Assembly: GCA_003254925.1 (NCBI GenBank)
Contig: QANZ01013790.1
Location: 334,851-398,850, forward strand
DNA from: Chamaecrista fasciculata
Taxonomy: Eukaryota; Streptophyta; Magnoliopsida; Fabales; Fabaceae
DNA: 64,000 nt
Reading direction: 5' to 3'
Shown: positions 10,636 through 23,205 of the stretch, one piece after another
Numbering within the stretch: the stretch's first letter is position 1
How the letters are laid out: every line of letters begins with the position of its first letter
Notes under the pieces: generated by a model
Seen by the model: the letters and a program-made list of their open reading frames with translations, nothing else
Database searches by the model: none
What the model was told of the DNA's origin: nothing
Program-made: the position numbers and the translations under genes

Positions 10636-13433
10636 ATGAAAAGTTTCAGAGACTGGGTTTTCTCTCAGTTACTATCTAAGTCATTCGTCTCTTCTAGACC
10701 CTTATCAGGCAGTCATAGTTTCTATGATGAGGGATCTTTGAATGGAGAATGTGACGACCAAGGTACGGCCCTTATATCATAGCTTGTCTGGAATTACTGA
10801 TTTTTCACTTATTTTCTCACAATAGTAAATCATCATGCAAGTTAAGCTTGACATATCAAACCCAGGTTAAGTTAACTACCAAATACAGTGGGAGTAGGTA
10901 GCATCATTTAATTTCTTGATGTGTATATATAATTTGGATAGCTTTTGACTATTAGTAATACATAATGCTTAGAGGTCGTCCTTGCAAGGGGTGTATAAGA
11001 AAAATCTTGATATTCCTTGTTAGTTACATAACCTTTTCTTGATTATAATGAAATTCTTAGTGACTATTCCTTTTAGGAATATGATATTATATAATTAAGA
11101 TGTCTACACTCCCTATTAGCCTATTATTGATAAACGTGAGATAAGGCTGATACATTGGTTTTTTGTTAGGTTCAGCTGGATCGACTGGTTTGGTCGTGTC
11201 ACCAGTTCCTTCCAACACATCAGACTCTTCTGACAGTAATCAGTGTAATCCACATAGTTCCACCATGCAGCAAGTCCTAGGTACAGAAGTTTATCAATCT
11301 CAATATAACACCAATGAAAGACAGAGGGATCCCTTGGCTAAGATTGAGGATCTCCAAGTTAAGTTTTTCCGCCTGATTCAGCGCCTTGGCCAGTCACAAG
11401 AAAATATTCTGGCTGCAAAGGTTCTTTATCGGATGCATCTGGCAACTTTGATTCGTGCTGAGGATTCAGATCTGAAAAGAGTAAACCTTAGTGTCAGTAG
11501 AGCACGAGCAATAGCAAGCCAACAAGAGGCGATTGGTGTGCCCCAATTAAATTTCTCTTGCAGAATACTTGTCCTTGGTAAAACAGGAGTTGGTAAAAGT
11601 GCTACCATAAATTCTATATTTGATCAAGCAAAAACCATTACTGATGCATTTCAACCCGCAACTAATCGTGTCCAAGAAGTTGTTGGAACTGTCAAAGGAT
11701 TTAAAATAACCGTAATAGATACCCCAGGTCTTCTGCCTTCCTCTACCAGTAATGTAAAGAGAAATAAGAAGATCTTGCTTTCCATAAAGAGATTTATTAG
11801 AAAGTCACCCCCCGACATTGTTTTGTACTTTGAACGGCTTGATCTTATCAATGCTGGCTATAGTGACTTCCCCCTTATGAAGCTCATAACTGAAGTGTTT
11901 GGGACAGCAATCTGGTTCAACACCCTTCTTGTAATGACTCATTCTCACTCAGCTGTTCTGGAAGGACCTGATGGGAATATTTTTAATTATGAGTCACATG
12001 TGTCTCAATGTTCTAACTTAATGCAGCATTGTATTCATCAAGCAGTCTCTGACTCAAGACTTGAAAACCCCATCCTTTTGGTCGAGAATCATCCTGAATG
12101 TCCAAAAAATATTATGGGGGAGAAAATTCTTCCAAATGGACAGGTCTGGAGATCTCAGTTATTGTTATTTTGCGTTTGTACAAAAATTCTGGGGGATGTC
12201 AATTGCCTTCTTAAGTTTCAGAACAGTGTGGAACTAGGGCCGCTAAGTAGTGCTCGAATGCCTTCTTTACCTCATCTTCTCTCAGCCCTGTTACACCGTC
12301 ACTCTTTATCTGGTCCAAGTGGAATGGATGACGAAATTGATGAAATATTACTCACGGATATGGAGGAAGAAGATGAATATGATCAGCTCCCATCCATTCG
12401 AATCTTGAATAAGTCCCAGTTTGAAAATTTGTCTAAGGCACAGAAAAAAGAATATCTAGATGAGCTGGATTATAGGGAGACTCTTTACTTAAAGAAACAG
12501 CTGAAAGAAGAGTACCGTAGATACAGAGAGGAGATGCTCCGGAAGGAGCAAAATTTGTTGAATACCGATGATGATCAGCCGCCACCTCCCGAGCCTGTTC
12601 TGTTGCCAGATATGGCTGTTCCTCCAAGTTTTGATTCAGACTGTCCTTTACATAGATACCGTTGCCTTGTTGCAAGTGACCAATGGCTTGTGAGACCTGT
12701 TCTTGATCCCCAAGGATGGGATCATGATGTCGGCTTTGACGGTGTAAACTTGGAGACAGCTATGGAAATAAAAAAGAATGTATATGCCTTGGTCACGGGA
12801 CAGATGAATAAAGACAAACAGGATTTCAGTATTCAATCAGAGTGTGCTGCAGCTTATGTGGATCCTGCGGGTCTCACAAGTTCTATAGGTGTTGATGTTC
12901 AATCTGCTGGAAAAGATCTGATATATACAGTTCATGGCAACTCGAAATTGAGAAACATAAAGCATAACATTGCAGACTGTGGTGTTTCTGTGACTTCTTT
13001 TGCAAAGAAGTATTTTGTGGGTGCTAAGATCGAGGATACCGTGTTAGTTGGTAAGAGACTAAAATTTGTCATGAATGCAGGCGGTATGCAGGGTCCTGAT
13101 CAAGTGGCATATGGCGGGAATTTTGAAGCTACTTTAAGAGGAGGGGATTTTCCTGTGAGAACCGACAATGTGAGTCTTGCAATGACCGTCCTCTCCTCAA
13201 ATAAAGAGATGGTACTGAGTGGAAGCTTAAAGTCTGAGTTCAGGCTGAGTCGAACCCTGAGAGCATCTGTCAGTGCTAATCTCAATAGTCGCAAAATGGG
13301 GAAGATATGTATAAAAACAAGTAGCTCTGAGCATTTACAAATTGCACTTGTTGCAGTTTACTCAGTTTTCAGGGCCATACTACGTCGAATGGCAGCCGAG
13401 AACACGAGCGAGGAAATAACGGATGGAGGTTAA
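10636..13433 (+). CDS. TOC90: Translocase of chloroplast 90 (TOC159-family GTPase receptor)
   Basis: Exons 10636-10762 and 11170-13433 (GT-AG, phase 1) encode 796 residues, matching the length of Arabidopsis TOC90. The N-terminus MKSFRDWVF and the short region before the G domain fit TOC90. The long acidic A domain of TOC159/132/120 is absent. The AIG1/TOC G domain has a P-loop LGKTGVGKSATINS (about 178-191), DTPG at about 226, and VMTHS. The run KKEYLDELDYRETLYLKKQL marks the start of the membrane-anchoring M domain, which fills the C-terminal half. The protein sits in the chloroplast outer envelope and recognises transit peptides in the TOC complex. No frame breaks are seen. The start is the first ATG of its exon. 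Confidence 0.95.
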
Positions 13434-14227
13434 GCGGTTTGTCTTCTTTGACGCATCTTATTTTATTTGAGGGTTAAATTACCAGACATAGATTCGGACC
13501 TTTCTTTCCCAAGTAGAGAGACATAAGTTTAGGTTTCAATTCTTTCGAGGAGGCTATGCCTGAGTTTTTCTTGTTCTTTATTTTTGGGATGCCTGTCTTG
13601 GAGTAATGTCAAAGGCAAGGCCGGCATGTTGAATATATATCTGTGAGTGGTGTTGCTGAGAACTTTGACAGTAGGATTTGTCTCAAGCAAATCAATTCAC
13701 AACTGTATAGAAAATAAATTTAAGAAAATGTTTGGTCTTGTTTCTTTTTTTTCTTTGTGAATTATTCCATTCAGTTGGAATGAGACAAGATAATAATAAT
13801 TCAGCAATGTTTCAAAGGAATTCTTAATGTATGGAAGATTTTTAAGTTACTGAGGCTCTGTCTCACAAATCGGAATCATCTCGTCTGAGTGTCTCACCTA
13901 GATGCAAATATTGTTGGTTCACATTGAGTGATGGCTAGGTTTTGGTTTGTTTTGGTTTTTTAACTCCTTTTGGGGATTAATGTATGGTGTTTGGAAATGG
14001 CAGTAGCTAATAGACTGCAAAAGCTTATCTATCATATATGAAAAAGAATTTATATGATTAATCTTTTCAGTTCTATAGGAACAAGTCATGAAGATCAAGA
14101 AAAATCAGTTATTGACTGCCACTGGTGAGGGAATGTAACTATATTTTTGTTGGAAGATTTTTATTATAATCAAACACGAGGTATGTCGAGTTTGAATTAA
14201 GGTGAATCTACGGACTAACACAAAAAA
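13434..14227. other. TOC90 3' flank and spacer
   Basis: The first 300 bases are probably 3' UTR; AAAATAAATTTAAG near 13711 could include a polyadenylation signal. The rest is AT-rich spacer with no gene visible. Confidence 0.5.
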
Positions 14228-14724
14228 AGAAGGTAAATTATGTTTTGGTATCCTTAGGTATGAATCAGTTCTATTTTGATACCATGTTCTTTCAAAAGTG
14301 ATATTTTGGTAGCTTGTTCTATTTATCGTTAGTACTTTGGTACCCAAAATTTTTTTTTCCGTTATCTCTTGATCGAAAAAAGCACGTGCAGGTCATGTGC
14401 ATGGTCAAAAATACAAAATCCACCATCTTAAACTTAAATTTCATGATTCAACCTCCAAAAAAATACGATTCAGTATGTATTTGAATGTATCGTGTTCTTT
14501 TGAATTTGAATCGTGAAACCTGAGTTTAGAATGATAGATTTCGTGCTTTTGATAATGTACGTGATCTACACGTGTTTCTTTCATAAATAAGTAACAAAAA
14601 AAATAGTTTTGAGTATTAAAGTACTAACTATGTGCCAACAGAGTATTAAAATATTATTTTTAAAAGAACAAAATATTAAAGTGAAATCGATATTTCAAGA
14701 TACCAAAATGTAATTTACTTTAAA
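14228..14724. mobile_element. MITE-like inverted repeat, GGTAAATTA / TAATTTACT ends
   Basis: The left end AAGGTAAATTATGTTTTGGTATC pairs with the right end GATACCAAAATGTAATTTACTT, and inner units (ATTTTGGTAGC, AGTACTTTGGTACCC) have degenerate partners near 14610-14690. The interior motifs match the array at 7590-8105. Boundaries are accurate to a few bases; no duplication could be fixed because both flanks are A-runs. Confidence 0.55.
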
Positions 14725-15912
14725 AAAAAATCATTTGTATGATTGCTAAATGCTAAGTGTGGAGTGCATGATTTGTTTTAGAAATCCAAAGATAATAGCA
14801 AGTCTTTCTATTGTCGCGTGGGTGTATAGGGACTAAAGGAGTAGAGATGGCAGGTGTTCCTTCTAAAAAATTTCAGCACCCATCAAGTGGGGATTCAAAC
14901 TGGATTGACCCATTTTATTATATAATGTCCCTTTATGCCTTGATGACACCAATAAGAACCCATTATCAAATTATTTTTCCAACTAATACCATACCTTTCA
15001 AATCTCATACGAAGAACTTGATATCTTACTAACTACTAACTGCTAACTACTCATATGTAATCAGATGGAATCAAAATTCTTCTAATTATTTACTAATAAT
15101 TCATTAAGTTGATAATTTTTTTACTATCTATGATATTTCTTAGAACACTAGTAAAATCGATTAAAATATTTTTTATTGACAAATGGTAATAAAAAATTTT
15201 GGGTAAAAATGCACTTGGGTATCCTGTGATTAGGATCGAATTCACTTTGGTACCCTAAAAGACAAAATTTGACACTTTGATATTCTGAGGTTTGTGCCGT
15301 TAGTATTTTGGTACTCTATCGTTATTTCCGTCAAGATTTAATGGAAAATTGTTAGCACTTCTACAAAAATTACAAAATGCCCCCAAATAGTTTCAAAATT
15401 TTCAAAAACATCCCAAGATCATAATATTTGAGGACTAAAATGAAAATTATAACAAATTTTTGAGGTCAAAATGTAATTATGAAAAATATTGGAAAAAGAA
15501 GAAAATTACATATTAGTCCTAAATCAGGAAAATAAAAAAAAGGTTTTTTTTTTTAAATCAGGAAGAAATTTACAACCAATTAATTTCTAAATCTTCAATA
15601 CTACTATTCAACCAGAATACAAGATTGAGTTCCCTTTTTTTTTTAAATAGACAAAAAAGTTTAAGCTCAGTATCGGATTCATAANAAAATAGTCATTTGT
15701 TGGGCCCATACATAACAAGCCCTTTGTTTTTCTTCTTCTTATGTCATAAGTGCTTACGATTTTGCTTTGTTTTATTTGTTATATCTGAGGTGAGGATCAC
15801 TTCATCTACGTGGCATTATATGCCCTTCTCCACAAAAATTAATAAATCAAATCATACCAAGTTGTTGTCCCACTCTAAAGACCAAGCATAATCATTCATT
15901 TACTTTGATTGT
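14725..15912. other. Spacer with a half-copy of the GGTACC repeat
   Basis: Positions 15200-15340 carry GGGTATCCTG, ACTTTGGTACCC and ATTTTGGTACTC units in one orientation only, so this looks like one arm of an element of the 14228-14724 kind. The rest is AT-rich, with an N at 15685. No gene is supported. Confidence 0.45.
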
Positions 15913-18900
15913 TGAATGTGGGCCCAAAAATCTCGTTAAATGTGGTTGTTGAATGGAGATAGAAACACTTCTTATGACTTATTTCCATAAGGTGGTTAAA
16001 CGGAGGCGGGCTGCTAATAGAATTCTTAAGCTGCAAAATGATCAGGGTGATTGGGTGGAGAATTATGAAGATCTGGAGAGCTTGGTCTTACACCATTTTT
16101 CTGCCATTTATTCTAATGAGCAATAGGCTGATGTTCTGAATCTTGACAATTGGTTGGAGGCAGTCAATGTTCCTAAGATTAGTCAGGATCACCTTGCTAT
16201 GCTAAATAAACCGCGGGAGGATATTGAGATTAGTGAAGCCCTTAATCAATTGCAAGCGTTTAACTCGCCTGGTCGTGATGGATTACCTCCGGGGTTCTTT
16301 CAGAAATATTGGGGCATTGTTGGCAGGGATATCTGTAATATGGTTCATAGCTTTTTTCATCGCGGTTTTCTGCTTAAACAGCTCAATCATTCCTTTATTA
16401 TACTTATCCCTAAAATCCAAACGCCTTCTTCTATTCGCCAATTTCGCCCTATTAGTCTTTGTAATGCAGTGTATAAGATTATTTTTAAAATTATTGTCGA
16501 CAGGCTTCAACCTATCATGCAGTTTATTATCACCCCTTTTTAGAGTGCTTTTATTAAAGGAAGGTTTATCTCAGATAATACTTTTCTTGCTGCAGAACTA
16601 GTCAACTATGTTCATAGAGTAAAGAAGGTTAAAACATGTTGGGGGGTGGCGAAGATTGATTTGTATAAAGCGTATGACATGATTCAGTGGCAGTTTTTGG
16701 AAAGAGTCCTTGTTCACATGGGTTTCCCTGGCCATTGGGTCCGTTTGATTATGCAGTGTGTCAATACTGTCACCTACACTATTCTCCTAAATGGGCAAAA
16801 AGCTGGTTCCTTTTGCCCTCAAAGAGGTCTCCGTCAAGGTGACCCGCTGTCTCCGTATTTATTCATTATGTGTGCTAATGGTTTATCTTTGGCGTTGATT
16901 AAAGCTGAAGCGGAGAAGAGCATTAGAGGTATCAAGTGTAGGAAGGACTGTCCTATGATTTCCCACTTGCTATATGTTGATGATCTGCTGCTGTTCTTTG
17001 AAGCTTCGATGCAAAATTGTACTAATCTGAAAACAGTTCTTGATACCTTTTGTAATTTTTATGGGCTTCAAGTTAATGAGGCTAAGTCTGTTGTGGTGTT
17101 TAGTCCAAATACTCCTAGAATTCATAAAAAGTTTCTTTGTTCTACCTTGAGAATGGGTCAGGCCAATCAAGTTGGGAAATATCTAGGGGTTTATATTGAT
17201 GGGATGCAACCGAACAGGAGAAACTTTCAGGACATGGTTGACAGAATTAACTCCAGACTTGTTGGTTGGAAGTCTAAGTGTTTGTCACAGGGTGGTCGTC
17301 TTACTTTAATTATGTTTGTGCTCCAAGCTGACCCGGTTTATAAGTTCTCTATTCTGGATTGCCCCAAAGCTGTCACTGATAGGATTGACAGGCTGTGTAC
17401 TGATTTCTTCTGGGGTTATGGGAGTAGTGGTGCTAAGAAGCCTCATTTTCCTTAAATCTAAGGTTTTGAGATTTCCAACTTCTCAAGGAGGACTCGCTTT
17501 GAAGGATACTAGGATCATGAACAAAGCTCTTCTTGCCAAGAATGTCTGGCACATCATTCAACAACCTGATAGTCTTGCAAGCAGATGGGCTAGAAGTAGG
17601 TATGGAGGAGCTGATGTTGATGTTAACTTCAAGGCTAATGCGGGGAGCTCCTTCATCTGGAAAGGTATAGTTAAGAACAAGGAGTTAATTTTAAACCATC
17701 TCTTTTGGAGGGTGGGCTGTGGGAAGGATATTGATGTCTCTAGCAAAAGATGGGTGGCTCCTTGGTGTGGTCCTGCTGGAATTTTCTCTGTTGCAGATTT
17801 ATGGGATAAAGACAGTGGTATGTGGAACTTACAGGTTATTAGAGGTATGTTTAACGAAGAGCAAACCAATGCTATTGTTAATCTGTTGCCATCTGTTTGT
17901 GGGCTTCAAGATAAGTTGATGTGGGATCGTGATAGTCATGGTCAATATTCTGTTGCGGCTGAGTATAAAATATTGATGTCTGCAGCATCGTACTATACCC
18001 CTATAGCTGCCCCAATTTCTTCTTTTCCGTGGAAGGACTATTGGAGGAGCAAGTTGCCTTATAGAGTCCTTTTGTTCGGATGGAAGGTGATCTCCAATGC
18101 TGTTGCTACTTCTCATAACCTTAACAATCATCATTGGAAAGTTCCAGTCGGCTGTCTATTTTGTTTGGATGATAACGATTCTGTTGACCATGTTTTCTTT
18201 CATTGTGATTTTGCAAGAGCTGTCTAGTATGGGCTTCCTTTTGGATTTAGGTATGATAGTAATACTTTCCCTACTATCACTAGTTGGATTCTGTTCTGGT
18301 TGCAGAGTTGGAAGTCTGATAAGGTGAAATTCCATGAGGTTTGGTCTTCTGTTTTGATTACTCTGGATAGTATTTGGTCCCATAGGAATAATTGCTTATG
18401 GAAAAATCATAGTCCAAATACTATAAAAGTCATCCAGGAGGTTGTCAACAGGTGCGGGTTGTATTCTTCTGCTTTTATCATGAATGCTCATAAGTCTTGC
18501 AGGCATAGTATGTCTTCTTCAAAGAGAAATCGCATGGCTGCTCCTTCTTTGAATCATAACACCTTAATGTTTCTGAGATTAAATTTCTATCAGAGGCATT
18601 GGTATGTGTGCGGATTGTTCACTGGGACCAACCTCACTCATGTGTTTATGGAAGCTCAAAAGGACAAGGATGAAAATCTGGTTCAAGCCGTTTCTTTCCT
18701 TAGGAAAGTTTTGGGTAATGGGTTTACAGGATGTTATCATGTGCTCTTTTGTAATATAAAGAAAGTGGTAGATCTGTTGTCTAGTTATTATCCAGATCCT
18801 AGGATTTCGTCTGTTATTTATGATGTTAAGTGGTTATTAGGTTCTGATTGTACTGTAGTTTGGTGTACTAACCATAGTAGCTCTCTATTAGCCAATATGT

Positions 18901-18997
18901 GTAGGGCAAGAGCTGCTTTCCTAGACTCTAAGTTTACCTATATTGTTCTGTAATTTGTTCCTAGTTATATATAAGCGGTTTTATCAAAAAAAAAAAA
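15913..18997 (+). mobile_element. 5'-truncated L1-type LINE with poly-A tail and 15-bp target duplication
   Basis: ATTTACTTTGATTGT at 15898-15912 is repeated exactly at 18997-19011, right after a run of A (18986-18997). These two features delimit one target-primed insertion. The copy starts inside ORF2, just before the WLLNGDRNTSYFH motif, so ORF1 and the endonuclease are missing. The TSD is perfect, but the coding region is badly broken. Either truncation happened at insertion and decay followed, or the template was already defective. Confidence 0.95.
15919..18953 (+). pseudogene. LINE ORF2 remnant: reverse transcriptase, zf-RVT and C-terminal region
   Basis: The order is typical of plant LINE ORF2. 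RT blocks come first: FNSPGRDGLPPGFFQKYW, FRPISLCNAVYKII, KIDLYKAYDMIQW, RGLRQGDPLSPYLFI and LLYVDDLLLFF. The zf-RVT segment follows, with WRSKLPYRVLLFGWK and a C-x2-C...H-x3-H site near 18150-18210, then a C-terminal RNase H-like stretch ending at 18953. Visible lesions are stops at 15937, 16124, 16541 and 18225, a frameshift at about 15985-16000 and another at about 17440-17455. The catalytic box reads YVDD where most plant LINEs have FADD or YADD. It cannot make protein as it stands. Confidence 0.92.
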
Positions 18998-19011
18998 TTT
19001 ACTTTGATTGT

Positions 19012-20937
19012 CTTGAACCACCTTTATACAATCCAATCTTTATATTTATATTTATATATAAATTGGGATAATTTTAATCAGGACAGGTAGAAATATTTTA
19101 ATCAATTAGGATAATTTTTTTTTGTTAAAGTAATTTAGATGACGTGATAGCGCTTCAGTTTAGAACACGACAACTGAATAGGTCTTAAGGCTCATAGAGC
19201 ACTTAAATAGGTTTTTACAGATAAATCACAAATGAGGCATCAACAAGAATCGAATTCAAGTCATACAATTGTCATGGATGAAAGGTGAACATGTGAGTCG
19301 AACCTCCAGGATCAAGACAACTGAGCAGACATCTAGGCTCATAGAGCACTTAAATAGGTTTTTACAAATAAGCCGCAAGATGAGATATCACCTAAAAATT
19401 AAAATCGAACTCAAGTCATACAATTATCATAGGTGAAAAGTGATCAAGTAAACCAAACCTCATTGACATTGAGATAAGATTATTTTGCTCTAAATAAATT
19501 GACTAAATTATTTTTATAAAACTCAGCTAATTATTTCAGATTATTTTTTTTAGATTTATGTCAATAATGTTTTGAATTGATATTTTTTAATGATATCATT
19601 ACTGTTATTTATAAATTATAATTATAATTATAATAAAAGTAATGATTGTAAGCATTAAAATCCTGTAACAGAGAATTTAGAAAAGAAAATTGAAAAAGAA
19701 AAGTGTGAAAAAGCAGGATTTGATAAGAAATATAACAAGAAAAATAGAGAAATACAAGGAAAAAAATTCAATGGTATATTTTAAAAAAATACTAAAAGTC
19801 TTAGAAATACCAAAAGTAAATCAAACATAATAATGTAATATTTTTAAGAATATTCTAAAGTAATCTAAAAAATATTTTAATTTATTCCGATTAATTTTTT
19901 TATTATTTTATTAAGATTTATATTCATTGAAATCACATTTCTAACCACATAATTCACAAGAATGAAAAAAGTAATTCCCATACTAAACACTTCAGTTTTA
20001 AACTCTCAAGAAACACGTTTCCCAAATCTTTATATTTAGAGAGTCAAAGAGAAAAAAAATTGATTAAGTCATAAAGAACATCAATATATTGTACCAAAAA
20101 GAATATGAATATATAAATAAACTTAATAAAGAACATAGAATTCATATACTTGGGGTAATTTGAAAAAATGACAATTTTTAATATAATCATAAAATGTCTT
20201 CTTCGCCTATATATTAAACAAATTAACCATAAATAAAATAAAAATCTCCTAACAAATAAAATAATAACAATACATTTCTTTCTTTCTCTATTTTTTTTTT
20301 ATAAATGAGAATATTCATGATCGAAAACAGTGACTAATTTTTTTTTGTAAGGATCCACCATTTAAAAAAAGTGATTCGCCACAATATTTTTTTAGTAAAA
20401 ATGTCAAAATCTTTTCAATTCACGGGGTATGTTCTTGGAATCATTCCTAGGGTTTTACTTCTCTAACATAATCATCTCTATTTCAGCATATCCCATTACG
20501 ATTCCTTTCAAATTCCAGATTCCTTCAGCCATCAGCTATCTTGTCCCAACCAAACTATGTTTATTCAAACATCATTTTGCTCCCCACATTAAAAAAAAAC
20601 ACCCAATGATACAAAATCAAAGAATCATCATCATCACCAAACATCTATAATTCTGCCCTCTCATCAGGTTGGATGAAAAAGCCAAAGTTGACCGACAAAA
20701 TCTTCACACACATTAATTTATACATATATATTAATATTAATAATAATTGGCATGTAGAGAAAAATTTTGTCTTCCATTTTTTTTTCTTAAATTTCTGCAC
20801 TAGGATATACATTTTATTTTATCCCTAAAACTAACATCTAATTTTCAAATTCAATGGACTAACCTGGAAATGTATGTACTACCAAAACAATCACACAATC
20901 TAAGTAAGAGTTTTGTACAAGAAATGTGTTCGAAGCT
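19012..20937. other. Repeat-bearing AT-rich spacer
   Basis: Positions 19168-19455 hold a diverged tandem duplication (listed separately). The remainder is AT-rich with poly-A/T runs and no credible frame. The last hundred bases before 20938 are probably the 3' UTR of the minus-strand ARM-repeat gene. Confidence 0.5.
19168..19455. repeat. Diverged tandem duplication, about 149-bp unit
   Basis: Unit 1 begins ACAACTGAATAGGTCTTAAGG and unit 2 at about 19317 begins ACAACTGAGCAGACATCTAGG. Both contain GCTCATAGAGCACTTAAATAGG followed by a TCGAA(T/C)TCAAGTCATACAATT block. The copies differ by substitutions and small indels. The origin is not recognised. Confidence 0.6.
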
Positions 20938-22212
20938 TCAAGGTGAAGCACCCCACAAAACTTCAGCAACAATGGTTGCAGCTTCAGCTTCAGAAATGGA
21001 AGCTTCTCTCACTCTTTCCAGAATCCCTTGCTTGAATGCTCTTCTCTCTCTCTGTCTCAATCCTTCTCCTACTTCCAATTGAACTGCAAATCTTGCCACA
21101 CAGCTTGCAAATGGATGGCTCTTCAAGAATCTCATTTGCTTGCTTTCTCTATTCCCTTTTTGTTCTTCAACCCCTCCAACACTAACCCCTCTTTCTTCTT
21201 CATCTTCATCATCATTGTCTTCTTCTTCTTCTTCTTCGTTTTCTTTCTCCTTGTTAGTAGTACTACGCCGATCCAAATCGATCAAATCGCCACCTAATTC
21301 TGATCTCTGCAATTCCACGAGCTTCTTCACCAAACCTTCCTTCAACATTGCTTCCACCGCCTCTTTCCTTCCGAAGTATCCAATTTCCAGAATGCAATCC
21401 ATGGCTAAAACTCGCATGTGCAGATCCTCCGAGTTCAGGAAACTCATGATTTTCGGGATTTCGCCGTTCGATTCGATTTCATCCACGATTGGGGATTTTA
21501 TCGATCGGATTAGGGAACAGAGGACTTGAATCGAATTCACAGAAGCCATTGATGTTAGAGCACGAGTTGTTGGGCCCATTAACACTTGACCTACGAAAAC
21601 GTCCTTATTGAATCCAATCAAAGCCGCGATAGCGAACGCCGCGTGCTCTCGAATTCTCTTAGAGCATTTCGGCTCGCAGAGTATCGATTCCAGCGAAGAG
21701 AAAACCCTAAATCGGAGAACCAGATCCTGAATCTCGCGATTAAACCCTAGCGAGACGCGGTCTTCGAATTGAACCAGAAGCTTCACTAATTCCTCTTCCT
21801 CGTCGTCTCGAATCGGCTCTCGCAGAGCCACGCTTAGCTCGCCGATGGTCACGCGGTCGATCCACTTCTGAATCTCGGACTCGATTGCGCCGGCGATTTT
21901 GGAGGCGGAGTGATTGGAGACTTTGCGAGAGACGAAAGAGCGAAGACTGAGATGGCTTCCTCTCTTGGTGTTTCTGAGAGAATCGACGAGATTCTTGAGA
22001 TCAGTGAGATGGCGAGAAAGAGAAGAGAGGTTAGGGTCGTCGGAGAAGATGGTGTCGGATTCTGTGTGAAGCTCTAAGAGAGCTTTAATGGCGGCGGAGT
22101 TGGGGTCGTCGGAGATGAGGCTAGGGTTGGCTTGTAAGTCATGAGAAGCTTGTTTGAGAACTTGAAGGACCTCGAGAAGTTGTGAGGTTCGATGCTTTGG
22201 TGGGTCTGCCAT
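20938..22212 (-). CDS. ARM-repeat superfamily protein (intronless)
   Basis: One open frame of 424 codons starts at the ATG complement at 22210-22212, the first ATG, and ends at TGA. The body is alpha-helical with armadillo-like helices: REHAAFAIAALIGFN (about 188-202), NSIQVLCSLIRSI and IPKIMSFLNSEDLHMRVLAMDCILEIG (about 252-278). An acidic run (about 322-340, nearly all E and D) separates it from a conserved-looking tail with FASCVARFAVQLEVG. No U-box is visible, so ubiquitin-ligase activity should not be assumed. Such proteins act as binding scaffolds; the partner is unknown. Upstream lies a GAAGAA-rich leader. I recognise the superfamily but not a named gene. Confidence 0.88.
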   Translation of the reverse strand: MADPPKHRTSQLLEVLQVLKQASHDLQANPSLISDDPNSAAIKALLELHTESDTIFSDDPNLSSLSRHLTDLKNLVDSLRNTKRGSHLSLRSFVSRKVSNHSASKIAGAIESEIQKWIDRVTIGELSVALREPIRDDEEEELVKLLVQFEDRVSLGFNREIQDLVLRFRVFSSLESILCEPKCSKRIREHAAFAIAALIGFNKDVFVGQVLMGPTTRALTSMASVNSIQVLCSLIRSIKSPIVDEIESNGEIPKIMSFLNSEDLHMRVLAMDCILEIGYFGRKEAVEAMLKEGLVKKLVELQRSELGGDLIDLDRRSTTNKEKENEEEEEEDNDDEDEEERGVSVGGVEEQKGNRESKQMRFLKSHPFASCVARFAVQLEVGEGLRQRERRAFKQGILERVREASISEAEAATIVAEVLWGASP

Positions 22213-22467
22213 GGATGAATGAATGAAGCAGAGAGAAAGATTGTAGAAGAAGAAGAAGAAGATGGTGTTATTGACTTATTTCTTCTATATTTGTTTGTTT
22301 CTTTGGGTTTAGTATGTGTTACATATAGTGTCTCTTTTTTTTTTTTTTTTCTGGAATGAACTTAATGACCAGTCTTCTTCTCTATTATTATCTATGATGC
22401 ATGAGAGCTCCCTCCACTTGGAGACGGATCTTATAAAACACACACACATACGTATATGAATTCCAAT
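22213..22467 (-). promoter_or_regulatory. Promoter/leader region of the ARM-repeat gene
   Basis: Reading leftward into the gene, a short AG-rich leader with a (GAA)n run (22241-22261) lies before the start codon. A T-run (22328-22351) and a CA-rich patch (22437-22450) lie upstream. No clear TATA box can be fixed. Confidence 0.35.
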
Positions 22468-23205
22468 GGTCAAAAATCTATTTTTGGCCCTAATGTTTAT
22501 TTTAAGTTTTGTTTTGGTCTTTAATGTTTCTTAAGAATTTTATTATTGGTTATATCTTTCTCATTTTGAATCCAAATGGGATTAAATTAGAGTTGCAGGT
22601 TAAATTTGATGAGTTATTTCTTTATTCTGTTAGAATCATTAACAAATGAGATCAAATTGGGTATGAAATTAGACTATAAAATGGGTCACTGGTTTTTTGA
22701 ATTTGGTGAGTTCCTTTTCTATCCAGTTGAGGCAGTTGACAGTGAGGTCAAATCGTAGTCTGAAAACGAATTTGGTCAAAACATCAATATTAACTTTTAA
22801 AGTACTATTTGACCTCGTTTGTCAACGGTTTCAACTAAACAAAAAAAGAATTCGTCAAAAGTAACTTGTAGCTCTGATTCTGTTGTATTCAAACTTAAAA
22901 CAAAAGATATATGACCAAATTCATGAAGTAAGCTACCCATTTTCGAGCCTGATTTCATGTTTGGTTTGACTTCGTTTGCCAATGTCTTCAACTAGACAAA
23001 AAAGAAAGAACTCATCAAATTTAATTCATAACTCTGATTTAATTGTATTCGGGTTTGAAACAAAAGAGATATGATCATATTCAATAGTTAGGGACTAATG
23101 ATAAAACTTTAAAAAACATTAAAAACCAAAATGAAAAACAAATATCAGGGACAAAAAAAAAAGAGAACTTGAAGTAAATATTAGAGACCAAAATACGTTT
23201 TTAAC
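22468..23205. mobile_element. Long-TIR MITE/Mutator-like element, GGTCAAAAATC end
   Basis: The left arm GGTCAAAAATCTATTTTTGG pairs with the right end, which inverted reads AGTTAAAAACGTATTTTGG. Pairing continues inward: CTAATGTTTATTTTAAG with CTAATATTTACTTCAAG, and GTTTTGGTCTTTAATGTTT with AAACATTAAAAACCAAAATG. The middle holds further diverged inverted copies (TTTGACCTCGTTTGTCAACGG region). No coding capacity. Ends are good to a few bases; no clean 9-bp duplication was found, which suggests an old insertion. Confidence 0.6.

Noticed and set aside
21028..21529. Plus-strand frames opposite the ARM-repeat gene
   Set aside because: Serine/phenylalanine-rich antisense of the acidic GAA/GAT codons of the real minus-strand gene.
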